The notes below the pieces were generated by a model, which was not told the origin of the DNA, made no database searches, and saw nothing but the letters and a program-made list of their open reading frames with translations. A stretch of 37,222 nt of DNA from Clostridium sp. 28_12 (lineage in GTDB: Bacteria; Bacillota; Clostridia; TANB77; CAG-508), in NCBI GenBank assembly GCA_001916055.1, contig MNRR01000027.1, positions 722 through 37,943 on the forward strand, written 5' to 3'. Both the position numbers and the translations under genes were made by a program. Shown one piece after another: positions 6,431-13,470 of this stretch; positions within the stretch are counted from its first letter, which is position 1, and every line of letters starts with the position of its first letter.

Positions 6431-8494
6431 TTACTTTACTCTAACATTCAAAAAACTATTTTCTAGACTTCTATAATTAGGAACCGCCACACACATTGCA
6501 GGATATTTAAACTCTTCTGTTACATCTAACCACCCACCAGTTCTAACATTTAAATATGACTTTCCATCTTCCTCTTCAATTCCATCAACTAAGATTGTAT
6601 TATCTGTATTTGTTCTGACAATTATTATAGCATAGATATATTCAAATTCATACCACTTAATTTGTGGTGCATTATAATTATTTATCATTTTCAAATAATC
6701 ACTATAATCTGTAATTGCTATACTATAAAATCCATTTCCAAGGTCATTCCATTTTGAAAAATCTATCTCTGGAGTATTTTTGGCTATTGCAAAATTTCTT
6801 TCATCATAATCTTGCCAATCAACTTGTGCTAGTCTCAAATTTGAATTTGGATTATTCTGTTGTTTTTTCTCATTTTCTCTGTATTCTTTAGTTTTATAAG
6901 AATATGTAAAGAAATTACCATAAGTATTTGGAACAAGTTTTAATTCATCACTCATATCTTTTTCAGTATCTCTCAAGTTTCTTACTGCATAAATATTATC
7001 TCTTTCTAATTCTCTAGAAATTTTATATGATATACATGTTTGATTTTCGTCATACTCTACTCCATCAGGATAATGAATAAGGCTTATATATAAATTGTTA
7101 TTATCTGTTTCTAGCTTGTCTACTGTTAAACCTACCATACTTGTATTTTCAATTGCAGTTATAACCATAAAATTATCTTTAAAATCAGATTCGGTCATAT
7201 CAATAATATCTTTCCACATTGCTTTTTCTTTTTCATATTCATTATATGTATTTATTTTTTTATAATATATTTTGTCCATATATGTCATATCTTGTGTAAA
7301 GTCATAATCATCATAGTCACTATCACTTGTCGATTTGAATGATGGTTTAAATGTTCTAAATTCGTATTTAGGTGTTTCATCTTTTTGAATTGTCTCATCT
7401 TTCGTTTTTGTAGAATTATATTGATTGCTTTGTGTAAAAAATAATAATATTCCTAAAACTATTACAATTAATGATATTACACATATTAAAATTTTGTTTT
7501 TACTAAATTTATCTGATAATTTTACCATTTTTATTCTTCTCTCCATATTTTTGTTATCATCTGTAACACACAATAATTTTGCTGTATATGGCTCTTCTTG
7601 AAATATTTGCAAGGAATTTATTAATGTCATTCCATATTCTTTTTTCTCGTTTTTTTGTAATTTTTCTAATACCATTTCATCTGTTGCAAGTTCTATATCT
7701 TGTCTTATCTTTTTGAAAAATATCCACACAAATGGGTTGAACCAATGTATTACTGTTATAATAAGTAACACATAATTAAATAATGAGTCTTTTCTTTTAT
7801 AGTGTGACAATTCATGCATTATAATATATTTTTTCGTTTTTTCATCTTGACCTAAAAATTCTTGAGTTATAAGAATTTTGGGTTTAAATACTCCAATTAT
7901 TGATGGTGTTTTTTTGAACTCTTGTAACATGATTTCTACATTGTTTTTTATATGTAGTTTTGCTTTACATTCTTCTAGCAAATTTTTTAGGTTTTTATCT
8001 ATATATTTTTTTCCTTTTATATTCTTTTTTATATTTCGTTCTCCAAATATTATAAATACTAAGTTAATTAAAATTCCAGCAATCCACAAAAGTGGTAATA
8101 TTAAATTTACACATATATTTTTATTTTCTTCTTGTTTTTTATCCTCTGTATTGTTCTGTATAATCGAATCAGTATTGTTTTCTGCTTTTTTTACTGTTAT
8201 TTCTTCATCATTGGTTGTTTGATTATAACTCGAAATATTTTGAATTGGTTCTGCTAATCCGGATATGCTCATTATTTCTGTATTTTTATACTTATATGGA
8301 ATTGTAAATTTAATTGGAACTACAAGTTCAACCATAAGTAATATCCAAATAATACATTTCCATTTTGGAGATATTTTTTTATCTAATATCTTTCGCACCA
8401 ACAATATGAATGCACCAACAAATATCCCAATTATACTCATATATAATATTTTGTAAAATATTGGATTTATATAGTTTAAAACAAAATTAATCAT
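6431..8494 (-). CDS. BlaR1/MecR1-like M56 family membrane metalloprotease sensor
   Basis: M56 proteases of this type sit in the membrane and, when triggered, cause cleavage of the partner BlaI-type repressor. The 687-residue protein has helices at about 13-34, 45-62 and 128-150, then a cytoplasmic zinc-protease region with HELSH at 227-231. A further helix follows at about 241-262, then DIELATDEMVL (266-276), which carries the expected third metal ligand E268. The last helix is at about 335-354. The remaining 330 residues are extracellular. They do not show the SxxK/KTG motifs of a penicillin-binding sensor, so the signal is probably not a beta-lactam. Part of this domain (about residues 420-500) has a PrcB-like feel, but this is weak. 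The gene follows the repressor by 17 nt. Confidence 0.9.
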   Translation of the reverse strand: MINFVLNYINPIFYKILYMSIIGIFVGAFILLVRKILDKKISPKWKCIIWILLMVELVVPIKFTIPYKYKNTEIMSISGLAEPIQNISSYNQTTNDEEITVKKAENNTDSIIQNNTEDKKQEENKNICVNLILPLLWIAGILINLVFIIFGERNIKKNIKGKKYIDKNLKNLLEECKAKLHIKNNVEIMLQEFKKTPSIIGVFKPKILITQEFLGQDEKTKKYIIMHELSHYKRKDSLFNYVLLIITVIHWFNPFVWIFFKKIRQDIELATDEMVLEKLQKNEKKEYGMTLINSLQIFQEEPYTAKLLCVTDDNKNMERRIKMVKLSDKFSKNKILICVISLIVIVLGILLFFTQSNQYNSTKTKDETIQKDETPKYEFRTFKPSFKSTSDSDYDDYDFTQDMTYMDKIYYKKINTYNEYEKEKAMWKDIIDMTESDFKDNFMVITAIENTSMVGLTVDKLETDNNNLYISLIHYPDGVEYDENQTCISYKISRELERDNIYAVRNLRDTEKDMSDELKLVPNTYGNFFTYSYKTKEYRENEKKQQNNPNSNLRLAQVDWQDYDERNFAIAKNTPEIDFSKWNDLGNGFYSIAITDYSDYLKMINNYNAPQIKWYEFEYIYAIIIVRTNTDNTILVDGIEEEDGKSYLNVRTGGWLDVTEEFKYPAMCVAVPNYRSLENSFLNVRVK

Positions 8495-8511
8495 ACATTT
8501 TCCCCTTTCAA

Positions 8512-8898
8512 TTACTCCTCATCTTGTTCTAATATATCTATTAGTTTTTGTAATTCGTTTTTTGTTACTTTTTTGTTTTCTACAAAATTTAATAATAATT
8601 TTTCAGTATTTCCATTAAAAAATTTATTTAAAAAGCTATTGCTTTCTTTGGCTATAAACTTTTTCTCATTTATTTTTGGAATATATTCAACTTCTTTATT
8701 ATTTACTTTTTGCGATTCTATTGCTCCTTTTTGTATTAACCTATGTATTAGTGTTTTTATTGTATTTTTGTTTTTTTCCTCAGTTTTGCTTTTTTTACTT
8801 AATTCTTCCATTATTGTTGTTAAATTGCCTCTTTTATTTTTCCACAATGCTTGCATTATTTCTAACTCAGCTTCTGTTATTTCATATTGTTCGTTCAT
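8512..8898 (-). CDS. BlaI/MecI/CopY family repressor
   Basis: The 128-residue protein matches the family in length and order. An N-terminal winged helix starts at ITEAELEIMQALWKN and continues with TIKTLIHRLIQKGAI and the wing KVNNKEVEYIPKI. A C-terminal dimerisation part follows, with FLNKFFNGNTEKLLLNFVENKKVTKNEL. The acidic EQDEE end is common in this family. The ribosome binding site is TAGGAGGGAATGTC. Just upstream lie two sites with the BlaI/MecI core TACA-N2-TGTA, one overlapping the promoter, so autorepression is very likely. It is transcribed first, followed by the M56 protease believed to inactivate it. Confidence 0.93.
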   Translation of the reverse strand: MNEQYEITEAELEIMQALWKNKRGNLTTIMEELSKKSKTEEKNKNTIKTLIHRLIQKGAIESQKVNNKEVEYIPKINEKKFIAKESNSFLNKFFNGNTEKLLLNFVENKKVTKNELQKLIDILEQDEE

Positions 8899-8940
8899 GA
8901 CATTCCCTCCTAAATATTCTCTAATCTCATCAAAATGCGG

Positions 8941-8952
8941 TTACATTTGTAA
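8941..8952. promoter_or_regulatory. BlaI-type operator, proximal
   Basis: TTACATTTGTAA is a perfect palindromic arm set with the BlaI/MecI core TACA-N2-TGTA. It lies downstream of the -10 box, in the leader of the repressor gene, 25 bp centre to centre from the second site. Confidence 0.8.
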
Positions 8953-8962
8953 TCTTATTATT

Positions 8963-8991
8963 AGTTTACACATGTAATCTAATTTTGTCAA
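8963..8991 (-). promoter_or_regulatory. Sigma-A promoter of the BlaI/M56 operon
   Basis: Minus-strand TTGACA (8986-8991), 17 nt, then TAAACT (8963-8968). The distal operator covers the -10 element, so a bound repressor would block polymerase directly. Confidence 0.8.
8966..8977. promoter_or_regulatory. BlaI-type operator, distal (overlaps -10)
   Basis: TTACACATGTAA has arms TTACA/TGTAA and the core TACA-N2-TGTA, as in bla and mec operators. It overlaps the -10 box of the operon promoter. Confidence 0.82.
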
Positions 8992-8999
8992 TACTTTTT

Positions 9000-9061
9000 G
9001 CACAGATTATTCCGCTTTTTTTCCGTGCACTGCACACGTGAGATCGCTTTTTTTTCGTGCA
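9000..9061 (+). repeat. 30-nt palindrome-ended repeat, cluster 1 (two units)
   Basis: Unit 9000-9029 (subtype with ATTATTCCGC) and unit 9032-9061 (subtype with TGAGATCGC) are each exactly 30 nt. Each begins GCAC, ends GTGCA and contains a T7-T8 run. They lie between the bla-type promoter and the 88-codon gene. Confidence 0.85.
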
Positions 9062-9078
9062 CAAAATGCTGTAACAAA

Positions 9079-9085
9079 TGTCGAA
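9079..9085 (+). promoter_or_regulatory. Possible Spo0A box (TGTCGAA)
   Basis: TGTCGAA matches the core 0A box and lies about 40 nt before the start of the 88-codon gene. A 7-mer is weak evidence, and no clear sigma-A promoter could be placed around it. Confidence 0.25.
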
Positions 9086-9124
9086 AATTGTCATATTATA
9101 TAGTAGTACTGGAGGTGCTAAATT

Positions 9125-9391
9125 ATGGAACCACAAGTTGAAATATATTGTAAAAAAGAAACTAAAAAGAAAGACTGCTCATGTTTATGGCTAATATTTG
9201 CAGTAGTAGTATTTGCTTTAACATTCTTTATCGGTGCTCTTGTTACAGCTCTTACTGACTTTGTCGCTATATTAGGCGTCGGTGCTGTCATATCATTAAT
9301 AATTACTTTAGGGATTTTAGCTGTAATTTCATTAATAGCTTTAATATGCTGCAAAAAAAGCGATAAAAAGAAAAAATGTTGTTGTTGCTAA
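9125..9391 (+). CDS. Small two-helix membrane protein with Cys-rich ends (88 aa)
   Basis: I do not recognise a named family. The protein has a lysine- and cysteine-containing N-terminus (EIYCKKETKKKDCSC), two long hydrophobic helices (about residues 22-44 and 48-75) and a tail with CC, lysines and a terminal CCCC. The Cys/Lys pattern on both ends suggests metal binding, lipidation or oligomerisation on the cytoplasmic face; this is inference. The start follows TGGAGGTG with 9 nt spacing, and a terminator follows the stop. It is transcribed alone and is framed by two clusters of the 30-nt repeat in opposite orientation. Confidence 0.8.
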   Translation: MEPQVEIYCKKETKKKDCSCLWLIFAVVVFALTFFIGALVTALTDFVAILGVGAVISLIITLGILAVISLIALICCKKSDKKKKCCCC

Positions 9392-9422
9392 CTTTATAGT
9401 TTTTATAAAATATTAAAATAAC

Positions 9423-9452
9423 AATCTCTCTGCTTCGGCTGAGGGATTTTAT
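9423..9452 (+). terminator. Terminator of the 88-codon gene
   Basis: AATCTCTC and GAGGGATT pair around an inner GC-TTCG-GC tetraloop hairpin, followed by TTTTAT. Confidence 0.75.
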
Positions 9453-9463
9453 ATTTCATGAAT

Positions 9464-9525
9464 TGCACGGAAAAAAAGCGATCTCAGATGTGCAATGCAC
9501 GGAAAAAAAGCGATCTCAGATGTGC
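9464..9525 (-). repeat. 30-nt palindrome-ended repeat, cluster 2 (two units, inverted)
   Basis: Units 9464-9493 and 9496-9525 are identical copies of the TGAGATCGC-like subtype, read on the minus strand. The second ends 2 nt before the -35 box of tsaB. Confidence 0.88.
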
Positions 9526-9527
9526 AC

Positions 9528-9556
9528 TTGTAAATTTTCACAAAGTATAGTATAAT
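9528..9556 (+). promoter_or_regulatory. Sigma-A promoter of tsaB-rimI
   Basis: TTGTAA (9528-9533), 17 nt, TATAAT (9551-9556). The start codon is 31 nt further on. Confidence 0.75.
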
Positions 9557-9587
9557 AGCATAAATACTTTATAAAGGAAGAGTTACA

Positions 9588-10283
9588 ATGAAAATTTTAA
9601 GTATAGATACTGCCAGTAATTTATGTACTGTTGCAATTTTAGAAGATAAAAGTTGTATAAAAGAAATAATAGTAAATGATGCAAGAAATCATTCTGAAAA
9701 AATAATGCCTGTTATCGAACAAGCTTTGCAAGAAGCTGGTCTTACTTTGCATGATATCGATTTAATTGTTTGTGATAAAGGACCCGGTTCTTTTACTGGA
9801 ATTCGTATTGGAGTTGGTACGGTTCTTGCATTTCAAGATTCATTAAATATTCCATGTATTGGTATAAGTGCATTAGAATCTCTTGCTTACAATGTTAATC
9901 AAGATGGATTTATTTGTTCTTTAATAGATGCAAAAAATGGTAATGTTTATTATGGATTGTTTGAACATAAAGAAAACCAAATCTTTCAAGTAGGAGCACT
10001 TGATTTTAAAAACATTAGTGATGCTATTTCAACATTAAGCTCTCAAATATATGCAAATACTCCTATTTATTTTGTCGGGGACGGTGCAATTCTTAATAAA
10101 GATTTAATTGAATCTGATATTCATAATTGCATATTCACAGACAAAAACAATTTGAATAGCTATTCACTTGGAATTGCAGGATATATTTCTTATATAAGTG
10201 GTCAAAAACCTTCTGTTATGCCTTTATATCTTAGAAAATCTCAAGCTGAAAGAGCTCTTGAAGAAAAGAAAAAAAAGGAGTGA
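9588..10283 (+). CDS. tsaB: tRNA threonylcarbamoyladenosine biosynthesis protein TsaB
   Basis: TsaB is the non-catalytic partner of TsaD in making t6A at position 37 of ANN-decoding tRNAs. The protein has 231 residues, the normal length. It opens with the ASKHA-type strand MKILSIDTASNLCTVAIL and carries the family signature HSEKIMPVIEQAL followed by CDKGPGSFTGIRIG near residues 64-77. The C-terminal LYLRKSQAE is also typical. The ribosome binding site is AAAGGAAGAG. The gene has its own promoter and is followed 6 nt later by rimI, the usual Firmicutes pairing. Its partners tsaE and tsaD are not in the window. Confidence 0.95.
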   Translation: MKILSIDTASNLCTVAILEDKSCIKEIIVNDARNHSEKIMPVIEQALQEAGLTLHDIDLIVCDKGPGSFTGIRIGVGTVLAFQDSLNIPCIGISALESLAYNVNQDGFICSLIDAKNGNVYYGLFEHKENQIFQVGALDFKNISDAISTLSSQIYANTPIYFVGDGAILNKDLIESDIHNCIFTDKNNLNSYSLGIAGYISYISGQKPSVMPLYLRKSQAERALEEKKKKE

Positions 10284-10289
10284 TGCATA

Positions 10290-10724
10290 ATGGAGATTAC
10301 TGAAATGACTTTAAAAGATTTGGAAGGTATGAAAGATACCTTATATTCTGATTTTGATAATTTTTGGAGTTATAATGTTTTAAAGCAAGAACTTGAGAAT
10401 CCTAACACAACATATATTATAGCCAAAGAAGCAAATCAAGTTGTTGGCTTTGCAGGGATTTCTGTTTGCCTTGATGAAGCAACTCTTAACAACATTGTAG
10501 TAAAAAAGTCTTGTCGTGGTCGAGGTATTGGTGGAGAATTGCTTGAGTCTTTAATTGATATATGCTCCGAACTTAACTTAAAAACTTTTACATTAGAAGT
10601 TAATACAAAAAATGAACCAGCAATCCATTTGTATGAAAAATTTGGTTTTAAAAATTTAGGAATTAGAAAAAAATATTACAATAATACTCAAGATGCTTAT
10701 ATCATGACTAAATATGATAATTGA
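10290..10724 (+). CDS. rimI: Ribosomal protein S18-alanine N-acetyltransferase (RimI)
   Basis: This 144-residue GNAT acetyltransferase has the acetyl-CoA-binding motif at CRGRGIGGELLESLI (about residues 72-86, pattern R/Q-x-x-G-x-G/A). The substrate-side signature TLEVNTKNEPAIHLYEKFGF follows at about 108-127 (LEVr-sN-aA--LY-k-GF), which is characteristic of RimI. The neighbour tsaB, 6 nt upstream, is the common operon partner and supports the assignment over other GNATs. The ribosome binding site AAAAAAGGAGTG overlaps the end of tsaB, so translation is probably coupled. A bidirectional terminator follows. Confidence 0.93.
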   Translation: MEITEMTLKDLEGMKDTLYSDFDNFWSYNVLKQELENPNTTYIIAKEANQVVGFAGISVCLDEATLNNIVVKKSCRGRGIGGELLESLIDICSELNLKTFTLEVNTKNEPAIHLYEKFGFKNLGIRKKYYNNTQDAYIMTKYDN

Positions 10725-10768
10725 GTAGAGAATAATTCTTAATGAATTTTTCCTCTCTCTCCTTTAAA

Positions 10769-10806
10769 AACAGCTTTTCTTTAACTTTTGAAAAGCTGTC
10801 TTATTT
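10769..10806. terminator. Bidirectional terminator between rimI and the ylmH gene
   Basis: ACAGCTTTTC (10770-10779) and GAAAAGCTGT (10790-10799) form a 10-bp stem, with A/T runs on both sides serving both strands. Confidence 0.85.
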
Positions 10807-11516
10807 TATACAAATTTTTCTATTTTTACTATAACTCTTCCACTTTTAGTTTGTCCAACTAATTCTTTAATGTAAAATCTGCCTTTTCCACGAATTGTAA
10901 CCATATCTCCTGTTTTTATCTGTTTTGTTTTCTTAGTTTCACATTGAAAATTCACAAATACTCTTTCCATATTTATGATATCTAATGCTTTATTTCTTGA
11001 ACATCTCGCAAGTTCTGATATAACATTATCCAGCCTTAACGATGAAACAATTATATCTCTTTCTTCTCTTCTAACTTCTACTGTTCTTAAATTATCAATT
11101 TTCTCAATTAATAATCCATCTATGTTATATCCGACAAACTTTGCACCTGATATATCAAATTTTTCTCCTTTTACTCCAAGTTTTATAACTGCTCCAAGAT
11201 AATCTCTATGTGTGTATTTTCCTTTCAATTCATCTGGTAGTTGTATTCTTACAATTTTAACAATACTTGCTAAATTCTTCTCTACAACTGTAGAATTAAA
11301 TTTTTCAGGGTAAATAACAAACATTTTTCTTTCTGCTTGTTCAAACCCTCCGTAGCTCATATAATTTTCTATTTTCAATTTGTCAATATAGTTTTGCACT
11401 AATTCAATTTGAGCTAAGTCTAAAAAATCTGTATATTCAATTTTGTTTTTATTTTCGCACATCTCAATTTTATCTGATACTTGTGCTAGTAAAATTTTAT
11501 CATCTTTTTCTTTCAT
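10806..11516 (-). CDS. ylmH: YlmH-like S4-domain RNA-binding protein
   Basis: The protein has the YlmH layout. An N-terminal segment is followed by a central domain with YGGFEQAERKMFVIYP and the conserved YTHRDYLGAVIKLGVKGEKFGD-like stretch (here at residues 101-122). A C-terminal S4 domain begins at about residue 157 (SSLRLDNVISELARCSRNKA) and continues with GDMVTIRGKGRFYI. YlmH-type proteins bind RNA and stalled 50S subunits in ribosome rescue, an assignment from other Firmicutes. It is often next to the division genes; here it instead follows a dolichol-kinase-like gene by 7 nt. The ribosome binding site is GAGGATAT. Confidence 0.9.
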   Translation of the reverse strand: MKEKDDKILLAQVSDKIEMCENKNKIEYTDFLDLAQIELVQNYIDKLKIENYMSYGGFEQAERKMFVIYPEKFNSTVVEKNLASIVKIVRIQLPDELKGKYTHRDYLGAVIKLGVKGEKFDISGAKFVGYNIDGLLIEKIDNLRTVEVRREERDIIVSSLRLDNVISELARCSRNKALDIINMERVFVNFQCETKKTKQIKTGDMVTIRGKGRFYIKELVGQTKSGRVIVKIEKFV

Positions 11517-11523
11517 ATATCCT

Positions 11524-12186
11524 CTATCCTATCAATAATAACATACATAGTGTTCCAAGTGGCACTGTAATATTATCTGTTCCTTTGGCTGAAATGGCTT
11601 CAATTGCAGTAATTACAAATCCCATCAAAACTGACACTAATGGCCAATGTGGTGTTGCCCAAAATTCACCTGTGTGCCAAAATGCCAAATATCCACCAAT
11701 TAAAATTGTTGATATTGCAAACATTGTAACAGACCCTGCTACTGATTTTTTAGTATCACTTAGTTTATATTTTTTACTTTTAATCATTCTTCCCAATAGT
11801 CCAGCTAATCCATCACCATATGCCATAATCAAATTTGGAATCAAGCCTAATGATGGCACTTCATATATTCCAAATGAAACTATTACTAATATAAAGAGTG
11901 AAATTGCATAATATACTGTTCCCAACCCATCTTGTTTTTCTCTTTCCATTACTTTTATTATATCTTTTTTATATGATAAGTAATTTATTATTACAAATGT
12001 TGCTGGTACAAATGCTGCAAACCATACATTTGTAAAGTAGTACATTGCTATAAACCACCAATTTCCTAGCATAATATGTATGAATTTTCTACTTGATTCT
12101 TTTCCCTTCTTTTCAAATGCCTTTGCACCTATTATTACTAATGCTATATATAAATATGATACTAAAATTCCTATGCAATTTTTCAA
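11524..12186 (-). CDS. Dolichol/phytol kinase-like integral membrane protein (SEC59/DGK1 family)
   Basis: The 220-residue protein has six or seven membrane helices and the signatures of CTP-dependent polyprenol and diacylglycerol kinases: SRKFIHIMLGNWW, REKQDGLGTVYYAIS, LIMAYGDGLAGLLGR and DTKKSVAGSVTMF. The substrate cannot be told from sequence. The start codon appears to be TTG at 12186, placed 9 nt behind AAAGGG; no in-frame ATG is better. Four units of the 30-nt repeat lie immediately upstream, so the ribosome binding site starts just past the last unit. It is co-directional with ylmH, 7 nt apart. Confidence 0.83.
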   Translation of the reverse strand: MKNCIGILVSYLYIALVIIGAKAFEKKGKESSRKFIHIMLGNWWFIAMYYFTNVWFAAFVPATFVIINYLSYKKDIIKVMEREKQDGLGTVYYAISLFILVIVSFGIYEVPSLGLIPNLIMAYGDGLAGLLGRMIKSKKYKLSDTKKSVAGSVTMFAISTILIGGYLAFWHTGEFWATPHWPLVSVLMGFVITAIEAISAKGTDNITVPLGTLCMLLLIG

Positions 12187-12206
12187 TTTTTATCGCCCTT
12201 TCTTTT

Positions 12207-12338
12207 GCACATTTGAGATCGCTTTTTTTCGGTGCATTGCACACGTGAGATCGCTTTTTTTCCGTGCAATTTTGCACACCTGAGATCGCTTTTTTTCCGT
12301 GCAATTTTGCACACTTGAAAACGCTTTTTTTCCGTCCC
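12207..12338 (+). repeat. 30-nt palindrome-ended repeat, cluster 3 (four units)
   Basis: Units at 12207-12236, 12239-12268, 12274-12303 and a diverged one at 12309-12338 lie head to tail with a 32-35-nt period. The first three keep the GCAC and GTGCA ends and the TGAGATCGC-T7 core. The fourth has lost the 3' GTGC end. Confidence 0.9.
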
Positions 12339-12373
12339 ATTTATTTTACTATATGTTTCATAAAAAAGCAAGA

Positions 12374-12415
12374 AAAAATATAACTATGCATATTTTTATG
12401 CATAATTATATTTTT
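12374..12415. terminator. Terminator of the DUF308 gene
   Basis: AAAAATATAA and TTATATTTTT enclose a perfect TATGCATA / TATGCATA inner stem with a TTTT loop. T runs on both sides make it usable in either direction. It starts 9 nt after the gene's stop. Confidence 0.8.
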
Positions 12416-12423
12416 CTCATTTT

Positions 12424-12978
12424 CTATTGAAAACTATCTTTTGTTTGAATCAAGAAATATGCACTTTCACATATATTTAAGATTTCAACAATTAGCATCA
12501 TAATTCCAATAAATCTTGTTAATGTTACAATTGCTTCAAATGGATTTGCAATTATTAAAATTCCTAGTATACACATTAATATTGAAGATACTACTAATAA
12601 TCCCCATTTTTCAGCTATTGCAGATTTTAAATTTATAGCTAATTGGAATTTCATAATACTTTTTATAAATATCCAAGTTCCAATCATTATTGGAAGCATA
12701 GATATGAAAAGTGGTTGATTGAATAATATTATAAGTCCTAATATTACCAATAGAATTCCAATGATTAATTCACTACTAAATGCTCTTATTTGTTGTTCTT
12801 CCATTATGTATGCTACTACATTTATAATTCCATCTACTATAAATACTACTGCAAATAATATTACTGCTGTTGATAATGCTATACCTGGTTTTGCTATTAA
12901 AAATATTGCAACTAACAACAATAATATTGATATTATTATTGATTCTTTTTCATATTTTTTTAAAAATTCTAAAATCAT
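12424..12978 (-). CDS. HdeD-like DUF308 membrane protein
   Basis: The 184 residues form six membrane helices in three similar pairs, each with the LxxxGIxxxxxP pattern of DUF308/HdeD (LLLVAIFLIAKPGIAL, LLVILGLIILFNQPL, LMCILGILIIANPFEA). E. coli HdeD is linked to acid tolerance; the role in Firmicutes is unknown. The start follows AAAGGAGATG. A hairpin separates it from the upstream 105-codon gene, so it may be expressed partly by read-through. No clear promoter of its own was seen. Confidence 0.88.
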   Translation of the reverse strand: MILEFLKKYEKESIIISILLLLVAIFLIAKPGIALSTAVILFAVVFIVDGIINVVAYIMEEQQIRAFSSELIIGILLVILGLIILFNQPLFISMLPIMIGTWIFIKSIMKFQLAINLKSAIAEKWGLLVVSSILMCILGILIIANPFEAIVTLTRFIGIMMLIVEILNICESAYFLIQTKDSFQ

Positions 12979-13014
12979 TTATTTCATCTCCTTTCTCTTT
13001 TGTTATATATATTC

Positions 13015-13055
13015 CAAAAGCATGGCTTAGTTATTACGACTTCGTCATGCTTTTG
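13015..13055. terminator. Hairpin between the 105-codon gene and the DUF308 gene
   Basis: CAAAAGCATG and CATGCTTTTG form a 10-bp stem around a 21-nt loop that contains a second short inverted repeat, ACGA/TCGT. On the minus strand no real T run follows, so it may be a partial terminator or a processing site. Confidence 0.55.
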
Positions 13056-13078
13056 ATTTTCACTTAAAGTATGTTTCT

Positions 13079-13396
13079 TCACCCATAGGACTTTATCTCT
13101 ACACAATTTCTGATCAAGATTGGTGCAATTCGTTCAGTATCTGAATAGTATGCCATTTTTTCTTTCATTTCAACTGCATATCCGTTTTGTACAAAAAAAC
13201 TGCATCTCATCTTCGCATTTTCAAGAATCGAGATTTCAACTTTTCCATCATCAATATCCATGCATTGAATTGAAATTGTTTCACCTGGTCTTACAATCGT
13301 GACTTCAAGCCGCTTCGCTCTTTTTATTATTAAAAAATACTTTGTACTATTTTTTAAGTAAAAAAAGAATGGGTAATACTCCTTGCGATTCTGCAT
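13079..13396 (-). CDS. Orphan protein of unknown function (105 aa)
   Basis: I do not recognise it. The 105 residues are mainly beta-type, with an exposed KEYYPFFFYLKNSTKYF start and the stretch VTIVRPGETISIQCMDIDDGKVEISIL, and there is no membrane helix. A consensus promoter and the ribosome binding site TTAAGGAGGATT give strong support that it is translated. By eye its codons use more G and C in third positions than the neighbours. Other stand-alone orphans in this window share that trait (16417-16863, 17361-18275, 27832-28233). Function is unknown. Confidence 0.7.
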   Translation of the reverse strand: MQNRKEYYPFFFYLKNSTKYFLIIKRAKRLEVTIVRPGETISIQCMDIDDGKVEISILENAKMRCSFFVQNGYAVEMKEKMAYYSDTERIAPILIRNCVEIKSYG

Positions 13397-13439
13397 GTGA
13401 ATCCTCCTTAAGCAATTTATTTTTATAAGTTACAAACTC

Positions 13440-13468
13440 ATTATAGCTCTTACCATCTGTTTTGTCAA
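13440..13468 (-). promoter_or_regulatory. Consensus sigma-A promoter of the 105-codon gene
   Basis: Minus-strand TTGACA (13463-13468), 17 nt, TATAAT (13440-13445): a perfect match to both hexamers. The -35 lies only 3 nt past the patatin gene's stop. Confidence 0.88.
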
Positions 13469-13470
13469 TT

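Noticed and set aside
6431..8898. Beta-lactam resistance operon
   Set aside because: No beta-lactamase or PBP gene is linked and the sensor lacks penicillin-binding motifs.
9118..9354. 78-codon minus-strand frame opposite the 88-codon gene
   Set aside because: It lacks a promoter and ribosome binding site and mirrors a gene with clear membrane helices and its own signals.
9000..9525. Regular 30-nt repeats as a CRISPR array
   Set aside because: Units are separated by only 2-5 nt, occur in both orientations at scattered loci, and no cas gene is present.
12113..12371. Overlapping minus-strand reading frames rich in K, R and C upstream of the dolichol-kinase-like gene
   Set aside because: They are translations of four tandem 30-nt repeat units; the same KKS/R-C pattern recurs wherever the repeat stays open. 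No ribosome binding site.
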